In this document: in pieces, positions 35,712 through 45,424 of the stretch
How the letters are laid out: the number at the start of each line of letters is the position of its first letter
How positions within the stretch are numbered: position 1 is the first letter of the stretch
NCBI RefSeq assembly: GCF_009811655.1
Contig: NZ_BGJX01000003.1
Coordinates: forward strand, 124,001-188,000
Origin: Methylosinus sp. Ce-a6
GTDB taxonomy: Bacteria; Pseudomonadota; Alphaproteobacteria; Rhizobiales; Beijerinckiaceae
Direction of reading: 5' to 3'
DNA: 64,000 bases
The notes under the pieces: generated by a model
What the model saw: only the letters and a program-made list of their open reading frames with translations
Databases searched by the model: none
What the model was told of the DNA's origin: nothing
Program-made: the position numbers and the translations under genes

Positions 35712-38700
35712 TCAGCGAGTCGCCAGGAGCATCGCCCTGGCGGCGTCCACGGTGAGGTCGCCCGTGCGCACCTTGGCGAGGATCTTGGCTGGACTGATGG
35801 ACGCAGGCTCCGCTCGAGCCGGCGCGGGGCCGAACGAGACGATGTCGTCCGAGGAGACTTCCGCCGACTGAGGTTGATTGCCGAGCCAGAAGCGCCGGCG
35901 TTGGAACACGTGGCCGGGCAAGGGCGTGCGGCGCCAGCGGCGCGGCGGGCGATCGGCCGCGACGGCGCGTCTATCGGTCACCCACATGATCGCCTGCCGG
36001 GTCAATTCGTCATGCGTTTCGGACAGCCGTGGCTCGCTCCCGCCGACGAAGACGGCCTCGCGCGCGAGCGCGCTCTTGTCGGACGCGCTCGTCGGGCTCG
36101 CGTCGAGGAAGATCGCGAGCTTGCGCCGAAGGTCGGCGAAATCGGCCGCGACGATCGCGAGTCGGCGTTCGAAGCGGCGCCTTCCGTATCGCAGCGTCGC
36201 GGCGACGTCGTGGAGCGAGCGCGCTCGACGGCCGAGCCCCGCGAGGGGAAATGCGCTGTCGAGCTCCCGCTCGATGTGCTCCAGGAAAGCTCGCGCCGTA
36301 TGCTCGAGCTGGGCGTCGCTGGGCGCGGAGAAGCACAGGCAAGCATGGCCTGCGAGGGACGACGCCGGCGAATCCTCGACCCATTCCTCTATGATGAGAT
36401 GGGCGTTGGAGCCGCCCGCGCCGAAAGCGCTGATCGCGGCGAGACGCGGCGTCTTTTCCGTCGTCCATTCGGCGAGCTCGCGCTGCACCCGAAACGGCGT
36501 GCGGGCGAATTCGATGAAAGGGTTGAGCGTCTCGCTGTGGATCGAGGGCGCGATCTGCCGGCGCTCGAGCTGCAGGAGCACTTTGGTGAGCGCCGCGACG
36601 CCGGCGGCCGCCTCGAGGTGACCTATGTTCGACTTCAGAGAGCCGATCGCGCAGACCTCGCCCTCGGCGAATTTCGATCCGATCGCTTTCGTCAGTCCGC
36701 GAATCTCGATCGGATCTCCGAGGCTCGTGCCTGTGCCGTGCGCCTCCACATAGGACAGGCGCGACGGATCGACGCCGCTTCGTTCGTAGGCGCGCCGCAC
36801 CACATCGGCCTGAGCGTCGGGATTCGGCACGGTGTAGCCGGACGTCCGCGCGCCGTGACCGATATCGCCGCCACGGATCACCGCATAGATGTAATCGCCC
36901 GCCTCCACGGCGTCGGCGAGCCGCTTCAGGACGACGACGCCGCAACCCTCGCCGGGCACATAGCCGTCGCCGCCCTCGCCGAAGCTGCGGCAGCGACCGT
37001 CGCTCGAGGCGAATTTGAGCTCCGAGAGCATGCGGAACTTGTAGGAATGCAGCGATAGATTCACGCCGCCGGCGAGCGCGACGTCGCAACCGCCGCCGCG
37101 GAGCATGTCGCAGGCCAGATGGATGGCGGTCAGCGACGACGAGCACATGCTGTCGACGGCGAAGGAGGGGCCGTCGAAATCGAGGCAATATGAAACCCGG
37201 TTCGCGATCGAGGCGTAGGAGGAGTTGGAAAGCGCCGCTCCGCCCGCGGCGCCATAGAACTGGTATTCGCCATACATGACGCCGGCGATGACGGCGACGC
37301 GTCGCGGAGCGCTGTCGCCGTCCTTGTCCGACAGCGTTTCCGGCGTGTATCCGGCGTCTTCCACCGCATGCCAGGACGTTTGCAGAAAGATGCGCTCCTG
37401 CGGGTCCATGCGTTCCGCGTCACGCGGCGAAATGCCGAAAAACAGCGGGTCGAAACATTCGACGTCGTCGATGAAGCTGCCCCAGCGGGCGTAGACGTCT
37501 CCTGCCTCGTCGTCGCTGCGCGTGCGCGCCGGCCGTTCGACGATCAGATCGGCTCCGGAGCGGAGATGATCCCAAAACTGAGCGAGGTTCTTGGATTGCG
37601 GATAACGACCGGCGAGTCCGACGATAGCGATCGCTTGCGTCGACGTGGCCTCTGGCGCGAAAGACGCTGGGATGGCGAATGTTGCGGATTGCGAATTTTG
37701 CGGCTCGCCTGGCCCTGTCTCGACTTGCTCCTGGAAATGCGCGGCGTCGAGGACTGCGACGTCTGCCGACGCCTCCGACATCAAAAGCTGCGCCAACGCC
37801 CGCAAGCTTTGCGCTTCGAACAGAGCCGTCACGGGGACACTCGGGAATCGCTCCCTGAGCTTTTCGCTCATCTCGACCACGAGGAGAGAGTCGAGACCGA
37901 AATTTCGAAGCGGCGTGTCCGCATCGATCCGCGCCGGCTCGGTTCCCGTGACGCTCGCGAGCAGCTCGACCAAATAAGGCAGGAGAGCGGACGAAGAGTC
38001 GGGTGATCGCTCCGCTGTCGCGGCCGCAGCGACGACGCCCGCCTCGAATAGAGCGGCCGCCCGCTCCGGCTCGCCTGCGACGGGAACGAGAGTCGCATGT
38101 TCGGTTCGAGTCGCCGCCTCGAACAGGCGCACGCCGTCGGCGGGCTCGAGAAGCGAGAGGCCTTCTTTGCGCAGTCGAGCGACGAAGCGCTCGGGCGCTT
38201 GCATTCCGTCCGGAGTGTCCCACAGCGGCCAGGCGATCGAAACGGTGCGGCCAGGCGCCGCGCCGGAGGACGCGAGTCTCCGCCGCTCGGCGGCGAAAGC
38301 GTCCAGCCATCCGTTGGCGAGCCCGTAGAGGCTCTGACCGACGTTCCCGCAGACGCCGGCGAGAGCCGAGCTGACGACGAACCAGCGCAACGGGTCATCC
38401 CGCGTCAGCGCGTCGAGATGAATCGCTCCCGCGACCTTCGGCTTCACGACATCGTCCCAAAGGGCTTGGCTCTGGCGGGCGAAGAGCGCGTCATGCAACA
38501 CGCCGGCGCAGTGGAGCACGCCCGTGATCGGACCGAAGCTTTCTCGCACGCTGTCGAGCGTTTCGGCGAGCGCCTCTCGATCGGCGCAGTCGCATCGCCA
38601 GTAACCGCAAGACGCGTCTTGCGCCCGCAACCGGTCGAGCGCTTTCTCGACATCGAGAGATTCGTGCGACCGACCGAGCAAGGCCACGCGAACTCCGGGC

Positions 38701-41700
38701 CGCGCCAAAGCCTTCGCGAGGCGCGCTCCTATGGCGCCCATGCCGCCGACCACGAGCACGACGTCGCCGGCCGTGACGTCGGGAGTCGACGGAACGTCGC
38801 GCGAAAACTCTTCGGCGGGCGCATAGCCGAGCGATTGGACGCTTTTTCCGGCGAGGCGCGCCACGCGAACATTCTGCGACGGTTCGCTTTGGAGCTCGCG
38901 CGCCGCCGCAACGCCGATGTCGGTCGTCGACGCGTCTGCACTCGCGTGAACGACCGTGCAGGCGAGGTTCGGAAATTCGAGGCATACGGATCGCATCATT
39001 GCCGCGACGGCGGCTGCGGCTCTTTCGCAACGGCACGCAAACAGGAGTCTGACACGCCGAGCCGCGACGCACGCCTGCGCCAAGGTCCTTATCGAGGGAA
39101 TAGCGCGAAAGATCGGCGCCAGGCCGGATTCTCTCCGCCAGGACGCGTCCGCCGGCGCATGGACATCATCGACGTCCGACAGAGCCAAGACGACCGCGTC
39201 GGGCAGCGCTCCTTCCGCTCGATACAGTCGCCAGAGATGATCCAAATGGTCGGCCCGCTCCAAATCGAGGTGGACGTCGCCGTCGGACCGGATCTCGAAC
39301 GACGTGCCGTTCACGACTCGGCGGAGTCTCGCGCCTCCATGCCCCGATCCGATGGCCCGGGCCAGCTCTTCGCTTCCCTCGAGCAGCAAGATGTTCTCGG
39401 GCCGCCGGCCGAGGACGCGCTCGACCGGTTCATCGGTCCAGATTGGACGAAAAACATTCGTCCTCGCATTCGTCCGATCCGAGCCGGCAGGACGCGTCGT
39501 CGCCGAAAGCTGCCGGAATGCGAGCGCCTCGATCTCGCACAGCAGTCGACTTTCTGGCGAAAAGACTCGGTAATCGAAACTCTGCTCGTCGCCTGCCGAG
39601 ACACGCGCCACATGTACGAAAAGCCTCGATCCGAGCGCGCCGTAGAATCGGATCGACCGCGCGCGGACAGGAACCATCGCGCCTCGCGGCGCCAGATCCA
39701 GTGCGAAGAAAGCGCTCTGGAAGACTCCGTCCAACAAACCGGCGTGGAACGGCGAGCCGCTATCGTCGCCATCGGCGCTGTCCGGCAAAAGGGCCTCCAC
39801 GAGCGCTTCACCTGCGCCGCGCCAAGCGCGGGAAACGCAACGGAAGCTCTCGCCGAACTCGATGCCGAGGCCGGGCAGAATGCCGTAGAGCTCTCGAGCC
39901 GTCGCCGGCCGCTCGCATCGCGCTTTGATTGCGGCGAGCGTGTCCGCGACCGGCGGAGCGTGGCGTCGTCCTCTTTTCGCTCGGGCGATGCAATGCGGCG
40001 CCGAGCGCGCCGCGGAGAACACTTCGAGCGCAATGACGTCGTCGTCCGTCGTCGCCGTGACGGATAGAGCGCGAGGCGAATCCGCTCCCCATTGATAGGG
40101 CGAGAGCCAGGCGATGTCCCGCAGGTCCAAACCCTGCAGCTCCGCGCCGCCGCTCTCGCGCGATGTCGCGTCCAAAGCTTTCACGCAGAGACCGAGCAGA
40201 GCTGTGCCGGACAGCGTTTCGCGTCCGCCGATGCGGTGCTCACGGAGAAAATATTCGGCGCCGCCGAGCTCGATGACCGCCAACGGCTCGCCTGTGCGCT
40301 TGGGCCCCGCCTCTTCGTCGGCGCATTTCGACTCGAGATCGGGGAGGGCGTGGCGTTCACGCAAGAAGGGGTAGAGTGGAATGTCGTCCGGTCGGAGCGG
40401 ATGGCTCCAGAGGCCCCTCCACTGGAGAGCGTCTCCCTTCGCCCAGCGGGCGGCCAGCGCATCCGGGTCTGCGCCCGCGCGAGACGCCGCCGTCTCCGCG
40501 CCTGCTTCCGCGGCGCCCCGAGCAGAATCGACGGCTCGACTCGTCGGCTCGTCGACGAAGTCCGCCAGTCGGGCGACGAGATCGTCGACCCTGTCCGCGA
40601 CGATCGCGAAACGATATCTCAGCGCCGCCCGCCCGCATTGCAACGTGTAGGCGATTCGTTGCAGACGTCGCCGGTCGATCGACTCGTCGGACGCTTCGAT
40701 CCAGTCGCGCAACCGTCGGGCGACGAGGCGAAGCTGCTCGATGGATTGCGCCGAGATCGGGAAGACGAGCGGTCCTGTAGCCTGCGCGATTCTGCTTTGC
40801 TGTGGCGGCTCCTCGACGATGACGTGAGCGCCTGCCCCGCCGGCTCCGAAAGAGCTGATTCCCGCCCGCCGCCGTCCGTCGGATGCGATCGGCCACGAGA
40901 CGGGCTGCTGCGGCACGAAGAAACGCGAGCCGTCGAGATGAAGGTCGGGATTGAGCGCTCGCGAATGGATCGAGGGCGCGAGCCTGTCGTTCTCGAGCTG
41001 CAGCAGCACCTTGAGGACGCTGGCCATGCCCGCCGCCGCTTCCAGGTGGCCGATGTTCGCTTTGAGCGAGCTGACCGCGCATCGGGCGCCGGACTCGCCG
41101 CCGAGAGCCTCGACCAGCCCGGCGAATTCGATCGGATCGCCGAGCTTCGTGCCGGTTCCATGCGCCTCGATGGCGCCGATCGCGTCCGGCTGCAGCGACG
41201 CCTTGGCCAAGGCTTTGCGGATCAGCTGCGCTTGCGAGCGCGACCCCGGCACGGTGTAGCCGTTCGTCCTCCCGCTGTGATTCGTCGCGCTGCTGCGGAT
41301 CACGCCGAGAATGCGGTCGTTCTCGCGCAGGGCGTCGTCGAGGCGCCGCAAGACGACGGCGCCGACGCCCTCGCCAGGGACGAAGCCGTCCGCCTCCGCC
41401 CCGAAAGCGCTGGTGCGTCCGGTCGGCGACAACATCTGATATTGGCACAAGTGAACATATTTGGCCGGGTGGAGATAGAGATTGACCCCGCCGGCGATCG
41501 CCGCGGCGCATTCGCCGGAGGCCACGCTCTCGACGGCGAGATGCAGGGCGACCAGCGACGACGAGCAGGCCGTGTCGACGGCGACGCTCGGCCCAGACAG
41601 ATCGAGGAAATAGGACACTCTATTCGCGCTGGACCACGGCATCGACGTCGGAACGTCCACCCCGCCCGAGCGCCAATGCGCGGGTCCCTTCAGCTGGTAG

Positions 41701-42614
41701 GTGTTGGTTGTTAGGCCGACGAAGACGCCGACGTCGAGACCGCCATTGTCATGTTTCAGGCTGTTCCGGCGTTCGCCGACGAGCGCGGCGTTCTCCATCG
41801 CATGATATGCGCATTCGAGAAACACCCGCTCTTGCGGGTCCATCAGCCGCGCCTCCCTCGGCGGGATGCCGAAGAATTGGGTGTCGAAAGCGTCGACGTC
41901 GGTCAGGAAGGAGCCCCATTTCGCGTAACTCCTCCCCGATTTTCGAGAGTCCGCTCCCTTTTCATAGAAACCGTCGAGACGCCAACGGTCGGCGGGAATT
42001 TCCGAGACGAAGTCGACGCCCGCGAGCAAGTTGGCCCAGAACGCGTCCAGATTCGACGCGCCGGGGAAACGTCCGTGCATGCCGACGACCGCGACCACGC
42101 CGTCGGTCGAACAGCGGACATCTGCGTGCGGCGCGCTCGCGTCTCTCGGGCGGGCGGCGAAGTCGACGGGGAGTCTCGCGGCGGGAGGGGGCAGTTCGAT
42201 ATCCGGCCAGTCGTCGTCGCCATCGAGCGCGTCGACGATGATCGAGGAGGAACGCTGGAGGATGGTGTGAGGCGCTCCCCGATCGTCGCTCTCCGGCGCG
42301 AACCGTTCCGTCGATCCGCCGTTCGAGACGAGCGAGGCGGCCTCCGAAGGATGCCGGCTCAGAAGATAGTCGACGATCTCGCCGATCGTTCGGCAATCGA
42401 AGATGAACGAGCGACGCAGTTCTGGAATCGACCGCTCCAGACGCGCGCTGAACGATACGATTGCGAGAGACTCGAGGCCGAGCTCTTCTATTCGTGATGT
42501 TTCACGGATTTCGGCCGCGCTCAATCCCGTGATGTCGCAGATCGAGTCTATGACCCACTCGACGACTGAATGTCTTTCGACATCTGCTACTCGATCCCGA
42601 CCCGCGCTCGACAT
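35712..42614 (-). CDS. Trans-AT polyketide synthase: ACP-KS-DH-KR-ACP-KS with C-terminal docking segment
   Basis: 2300 residues from MSSAGRDRVA. ACP1 (about 15-86, Ser49 in LGLESLA); KS1 (173-600; Cys350 in VDTACSSS, His485 in EAHGTGT, His523 in NIGHLEAA); DH (about 770-1060; EHRIGG... with Ser where the usual Pro stands, and DGVFQ in the second half); KR (about 1280-1470; GGMGAIG, SSALAGVCG, Tyr in SLYGLAN); ACP2 (about 1540-1610, FGLDSLL); KS2 (about 1660-2080; Cys in SMCSSS, EAHGTGT, SNIGHLEAA); the last 25 residues (ILAKVRTGDLTVDAARAMLL) look like a docking helix pair. No AT domain, so it relies on the AT at 24385-26370. It would load, extend once with reduction and dehydration, then pass the chain on. 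An upstream in-frame ATG (42788) overlaps the SDR gene and is less likely. Confidence 0.9.
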   Translation of the reverse strand: MSSAGRDRVADVERHSVVEWVIDSICDITGLSAAEIRETSRIEELGLESLAIVSFSARLERSIPELRRSFIFDCRTIGEIVDYLLSRHPSEAASLVSNGGSTERFAPESDDRGAPHTILQRSSSIIVDALDGDDDWPDIELPPPAARLPVDFAARPRDASAPHADVRCSTDGVVAVVGMHGRFPGASNLDAFWANLLAGVDFVSEIPADRWRLDGFYEKGADSRKSGRSYAKWGSFLTDVDAFDTQFFGIPPREARLMDPQERVFLECAYHAMENAALVGERRNSLKHDNGGLDVGVFVGLTTNTYQLKGPAHWRSGGVDVPTSMPWSSANRVSYFLDLSGPSVAVDTACSSSLVALHLAVESVASGECAAAIAGGVNLYLHPAKYVHLCQYQMLSPTGRTSAFGAEADGFVPGEGVGAVVLRRLDDALRENDRILGVIRSSATNHSGRTNGYTVPGSRSQAQLIRKALAKASLQPDAIGAIEAHGTGTKLGDPIEFAGLVEALGGESGARCAVSSLKANIGHLEAAAGMASVLKVLLQLENDRLAPSIHSRALNPDLHLDGSRFFVPQQPVSWPIASDGRRRAGISSFGAGGAGAHVIVEEPPQQSRIAQATGPLVFPISAQSIEQLRLVARRLRDWIEASDESIDRRRLQRIAYTLQCGRAALRYRFAIVADRVDDLVARLADFVDEPTSRAVDSARGAAEAGAETAASRAGADPDALAARWAKGDALQWRGLWSHPLRPDDIPLYPFLRERHALPDLESKCADEEAGPKRTGEPLAVIELGGAEYFLREHRIGGRETLSGTALLGLCVKALDATSRESGGAELQGLDLRDIAWLSPYQWGADSPRALSVTATTDDDVIALEVFSAARSAPHCIARAKRGRRHAPPVADTLAAIKARCERPATARELYGILPGLGIEFGESFRCVSRAWRGAGEALVEALLPDSADGDDSGSPFHAGLLDGVFQSAFFALDLAPRGAMVPVRARSIRFYGALGSRLFVHVARVSAGDEQSFDYRVFSPESRLLCEIEALAFRQLSATTRPAGSDRTNARTNVFRPIWTDEPVERVLGRRPENILLLEGSEELARAIGSGHGGARLRRVVNGTSFEIRSDGDVHLDLERADHLDHLWRLYRAEGALPDAVVLALSDVDDVHAPADASWRRESGLAPIFRAIPSIRTLAQACVAARRVRLLFACRCERAAAAVAAMMRSVCLEFPNLACTVVHASADASTTDIGVAAARELQSEPSQNVRVARLAGKSVQSLGYAPAEEFSRDVPSTPDVTAGDVVLVVGGMGAIGARLAKALARPGVRVALLGRSHESLDVEKALDRLRAQDASCGYWRCDCADREALAETLDSVRESFGPITGVLHCAGVLHDALFARQSQALWDDVVKPKVAGAIHLDALTRDDPLRWFVVSSALAGVCGNVGQSLYGLANGWLDAFAAERRRLASSGAAPGRTVSIAWPLWDTPDGMQAPERFVARLRKEGLSLLEPADGVRLFEAATRTEHATLVPVAGEPERAAALFEAGVVAAAATAERSPDSSSALLPYLVELLASVTGTEPARIDADTPLRNFGLDSLLVVEMSEKLRERFPSVPVTALFEAQSLRALAQLLMSEASADVAVLDAAHFQEQVETGPGEPQNSQSATFAIPASFAPEATSTQAIAIVGLAGRYPQSKNLAQFWDHLRSGADLIVERPARTRSDDEAGDVYARWGSFIDDVECFDPLFFGISPRDAERMDPQERIFLQTSWHAVEDAGYTPETLSDKDGDSAPRRVAVIAGVMYGEYQFYGAAGGAALSNSSYASIANRVSYCLDFDGPSFAVDSMCSSSLTAIHLACDMLRGGGCDVALAGGVNLSLHSYKFRMLSELKFASSDGRCRSFGEGGDGYVPGEGCGVVVLKRLADAVEAGDYIYAVIRGGDIGHGARTSGYTVPNPDAQADVVRRAYERSGVDPSRLSYVEAHGTGTSLGDPIEIRGLTKAIGSKFAEGEVCAIGSLKSNIGHLEAAAGVAALTKVLLQLERRQIAPSIHSETLNPFIEFARTPFRVQRELAEWTTEKTPRLAAISAFGAGGSNAHLIIEEWVEDSPASSLAGHACLCFSAPSDAQLEHTARAFLEHIERELDSAFPLAGLGRRARSLHDVAATLRYGRRRFERRLAIVAADFADLRRKLAIFLDASPTSASDKSALAREAVFVGGSEPRLSETHDELTRQAIMWVTDRRAVAADRPPRRWRRTPLPGHVFQRRRFWLGNQPQSAEVSSDDIVSFGPAPARAEPASISPAKILAKVRTGDLTVDAARAMLLATR

Positions 42615-42658
42615 CCGTGACCTCAGATCTCGTACACAAGAACTTTCGTCGGCCGTTT

Positions 42659-43393
42659 TTATCCGACGCTCCTCTCGGCGAGGCTGGCGAACTGTCTTTC
42701 GAGGATCTTCGGATTGCGCCGCCAGATGGCGGCGACTTGCTTGGCCAATTCGTCGGGCCAAATGTCCTCTTCGCCGCGCTCGACGCATTCGACGACCGTT
42801 CGAGCGACGTCCATCGGATCGGCCTTTCGGACGGCGACGCCGTTCGCCATGTCGGTGTCCACGGGGCCGGGATAGACACCGAAAACTCCGATGCCTCTCG
42901 GCGCGAGCTCCGCGCGTATCGTCTGCGTCATCGAATGGGCGGCGGCCTTGGACGCGCTATACGCCCCGGCGTCTGGAGAGCTCGCCAGAGCGGAGACCGA
43001 GAGAATATTGACGAATGCGCCGCCGCCGTTGCGCTCGATCACTCCAGCGAAGGCGCGCACGACGCTCAGGCAGCCGAAGAAGTTGACGTCCATGTCGCGT
43101 CTCAGGGCGGCGTCGGCCGCGTCGAGCAGGCCGCCGCGAGTCATGGAGCCCGCGTTGTTGATGACGATGTTCACATCATGCGCGAAACGCGCCGCGGCGG
43201 CGACATTCGCCGTATGCGCGACGTCGAGACGGCACGGTATCACGGCTCCGCCGCTGTCGTCCGCATTCGGGCCGTCGCTTCGCGCCGACGCGTAGATCCG
43301 GCGCGCGCCCTTCTCCAACAGACAACGCACGAGCGCTCGACCGAGGCCGCGATTCGCGCCAGTCACGAGAACGACATTGTTCGCGATTCTCAT
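42659..43393 (-). CDS. Short-chain dehydrogenase/reductase
   Basis: 244 residues, classical SDR. TGANRGLG (residues about 11-18), NNAG (about 76-79), catalytic Ser in NILSVSAL and Tyr-x3-Lys in AYSASKAA; the GVYPGPVDTDMA loop follows. The start at MRIANNVVLVTG is set by the conserved first strand. First gene of operon A, 44 bp before the PKS and divergent from the AraC regulator. It probably reduces a ketone of an intermediate or the product. Confidence 0.87.
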   Translation of the reverse strand: MRIANNVVLVTGANRGLGRALVRCLLEKGARRIYASARSDGPNADDSGGAVIPCRLDVAHTANVAAAARFAHDVNIVINNAGSMTRGGLLDAADAALRRDMDVNFFGCLSVVRAFAGVIERNGGGAFVNILSVSALASSPDAGAYSASKAAAHSMTQTIRAELAPRGIGVFGVYPGPVDTDMANGVAVRKADPMDVARTVVECVERGEEDIWPDELAKQVAAIWRRNPKILERQFASLAERSVG

Positions 43394-43524
43394 ATTAAAA
43401 TGACGCCTTCGAGACTGTGCTTCTGCAATGCGACGGACGCTACGACGACAATGAAATGCTCGCCAGCGAAACCTCTTGCCATTTCGCGCCACTTGGAGAG
43501 AATCGCGCGACACTGAGGAATTGC
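43394..43524. promoter_or_regulatory. Divergent promoter region of operon A and the AraC gene, with repeated motif
   Basis: 131 bp between divergent starts. At 43459-43491 it contains GCTCGCCAG, eight variable bases, then CTTGCCATTTCGCGCCA. The same two blocks with the same 8-bp gap recur at 45303-45335. The site lies 34 bp before the AraC ATG and about 66 bp before the SDR start, a good place for an activator. No clear -35/-10 hexamers were assigned. Confidence 0.5.
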
Positions 43525-44619
43525 ATGGCTCAAATTGGTTTGACCAAAGCCCGGTCGTTGGGCGCGATCGCAGAGGCTATCGAGCAGTCCGGCGGCTCGA
43601 CCACTCGAGTTTTCGCGAAGGCCGAGCTGCCGATCGACTTGTTGCAGGAGCCGGACAAGCTCCTCCTCCTGCGCGATCAAGTTCGCCTCTTGGCGTTTGC
43701 GGTGGAGGAAATCGGCGATCCGGCGTTGCCGGCCAAATTGTCGAGCAATATCGGCGCGCTCGGGCTCGGTCCGCTCGGCCGCAGAGTCTGCGCCGCCGCG
43801 ACGCTCGGGGAAGCCATCGCCTGCGCAGAAGCGGAGACCCCGCGATTGCTGCAAACGGCGACATGGACAGGACTGGCGAAAGTCGACCGCGGATCGGCGC
43901 TATATGGATATCAGATTACCGAGTCGATCGACATCGGGCGGCAGATCAACGAGGTTCTCGCACTCGGTTACCTCCTCGATGTGGTTCGCTATTTCATGGG
44001 GCCGGGCTGGAGGCCGGAGCGGGCGATCGTCACTGGCGCCACCTTGCCGGCTCGCAGCGAGATCGAGGCCGCGTTAGACTGCGAGGTCGCCTTCGGCGGC
44101 CCGACCGCCGGATTGATCCTGCCAGCCGACTGTCTGAAGACCGTCAACCCCACGCCCTACCGATTGATCGAAGATCCGGACGCGCGCCCAATGCCGATTT
44201 ACGGAGACTTCGCAGCCTGCGTGGAGCATCTGCTGCTCCTCGGCATGCATGCGGAGAGACCGTCGATCGCGCGGGTTTCGGGACGCCTGGGGATGTCGCG
44301 CCGATCTCTTCAACGGCGACTGACGGAAGAACGCGTGACCTTCGCGGAAATTCAACAGCGTGTGCTTTTAGGAAAAGCGAAAGAAATGCTCGCCGGGTCC
44401 GATCTGTCCATCAATCAGATGGCGTTCGAGCTCGGTTATTCCGACCCCGCCCATTTCAGTCGCGCCTTCCAGAACTGGGTCGGGGTGCCGCCGAGCACAT
44501 GGAGACGCGCGAGAAAAGACCCAGATCCGGCGCGATCGCAATGCGGCTTTCGGCTGCACGACAGCAGCCGGACCTCGAGCCGAAACATGTGCAGCGAAAC
44601 GAGCGACAATTCCACGTGA
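43525..44619 (+). CDS. AraC-family regulator with N-terminal arabinose-binding-type domain
   Basis: 364 residues from MAQIGLTKARS, with GAGGAA eight bases upstream. The N-terminal 190 residues match the Arabinose_bd type seen in OruR/ArgR-like regulators; the C-terminal domain has two helix-turn-helix motifs (SIARVSGRLGMSRRSLQRRL about residues 253-272, and SINQMAFELGYSDPAHFSRA about 299-318) ending VPPSTWRR. The last 35 residues are an unusual Ser/Arg-rich extension. Divergent from operon A, so it is the prime candidate for its pathway-specific regulator. Confidence 0.88.
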   Translation: MAQIGLTKARSLGAIAEAIEQSGGSTTRVFAKAELPIDLLQEPDKLLLLRDQVRLLAFAVEEIGDPALPAKLSSNIGALGLGPLGRRVCAAATLGEAIACAEAETPRLLQTATWTGLAKVDRGSALYGYQITESIDIGRQINEVLALGYLLDVVRYFMGPGWRPERAIVTGATLPARSEIEAALDCEVAFGGPTAGLILPADCLKTVNPTPYRLIEDPDARPMPIYGDFAACVEHLLLLGMHAERPSIARVSGRLGMSRRSLQRRLTEERVTFAEIQQRVLLGKAKEMLAGSDLSINQMAFELGYSDPAHFSRAFQNWVGVPPSTWRRARKDPDPARSQCGFRLHDSSRTSSRNMCSETSDNST

Positions 44620-44651
44620 CGGCGGTTTCGAAACCTCGCGGAAAGCGGCAG

Positions 44652-45167
44652 TCATTTCGACTGCTCTCCGCTGAATCGCTCGACGATTTGTCGCGCTAGA
44701 TATTTTTCGCAGCGCCGCCAGGATTCGTCGGCGTCGCCGCGAAACGTGACGTGTCGATCATCGACGAGAAGATTTTTTTCCACATCCACGACTTGCGCTT
44801 GCACCCATTGGACGAGCGTGCTCACCTTGTGCACGCCGCCGTAGAGGACGAGCCGCGCGCCGGCTTTTTTCGCCGTCTCGAACAGCGCCTCCGGAGTCAT
44901 GCTGCGGGCCGAGCAAGGCGAGGGCCCGCAATCGAGCGCCACCACCTCGAGAGCCGCGGCCGAGCCGAGGCTCCGACGCAGCGCGTCGCCGAACGCCCTC
45001 AGCCGCGCGTCGTGCTGCGCCCGTTGATCCTGCAGCTCGCCGGAGGTGTCCACGAAGTCGAAATCGAGAACGGCGATCGTCGTCGCCGCGGTTTGACCGA
45101 AGGCGGGCGCGATCGTCGCGAAGGCGAACGCCATCGCGGCGACGAATGGCTTCAGTGCACGCAGCAT
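44652..45167 (-). CDS. Secreted DUF2380-like protein
   Basis: 171 residues with a clear signal peptide (AMAFAFATIAPAFG then Q-T). The mature part begins TTIAVLDFDFVDTSGELQDQ, typical of DUF2380/CsgG-N-like periplasmic proteins, and contains a Cys pair in DCGPSPCS and ARLVLYGGVHKVS. Function unknown. Convergent with the AraC gene (32 bp between stops). AGGGAG lies upstream of the ATG. Not obviously part of the biosynthetic operons. Confidence 0.7.
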   Translation of the reverse strand: MLRALKPFVAAMAFAFATIAPAFGQTAATTIAVLDFDFVDTSGELQDQRAQHDARLRAFGDALRRSLGSAAALEVVALDCGPSPCSARSMTPEALFETAKKAGARLVLYGGVHKVSTLVQWVQAQVVDVEKNLLVDDRHVTFRGDADESWRRCEKYLARQIVERFSGEQSK

Positions 45168-45302
45168 ATGTATTCTCCCTCTACGAGCGAGGCCTCGCCT
45201 TTGGAAGGCCGGCTGGAGCGCGCCGGCCTCGCCGGCGACTTTCGTATCTGCTCTTCAGCTGTGCTTCTGGCGCTCTATGCATCGTATTGCGCCGTTCGAG
45301 CG

Positions 45303-45335
45303 CTCGCCAGACGAACGACTTGCCATTTCGCGCCA
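45303..45335. promoter_or_regulatory. Second copy of the AraC-upstream motif
   Basis: GCTCGCCAG, 8 variable bases, CTTGCCATTTCGCGCCA: the two blocks (26 bases) are identical, with identical spacing, to those before the AraC start. Here the site precedes gene debris, not an intact gene. Either a duplicated promoter fragment or a second binding site of the same regulator whose target has decayed. Confidence 0.45.
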
Positions 45336-45424
45336 AGCAAGCCGCCTGAACCGAGCCGCCCAGGATTTGCCGGAGGCGAGAGACAGTCACGTCTCTGGGC
45401 GGTCGCCTTCGCGCGCCAGATGGC

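Noticed and set aside
4137..44619. Direct assignment to the toblerol or oocydin pathway
   Set aside because: Shared enzyme types only; gene order and module count could not be compared without a database.
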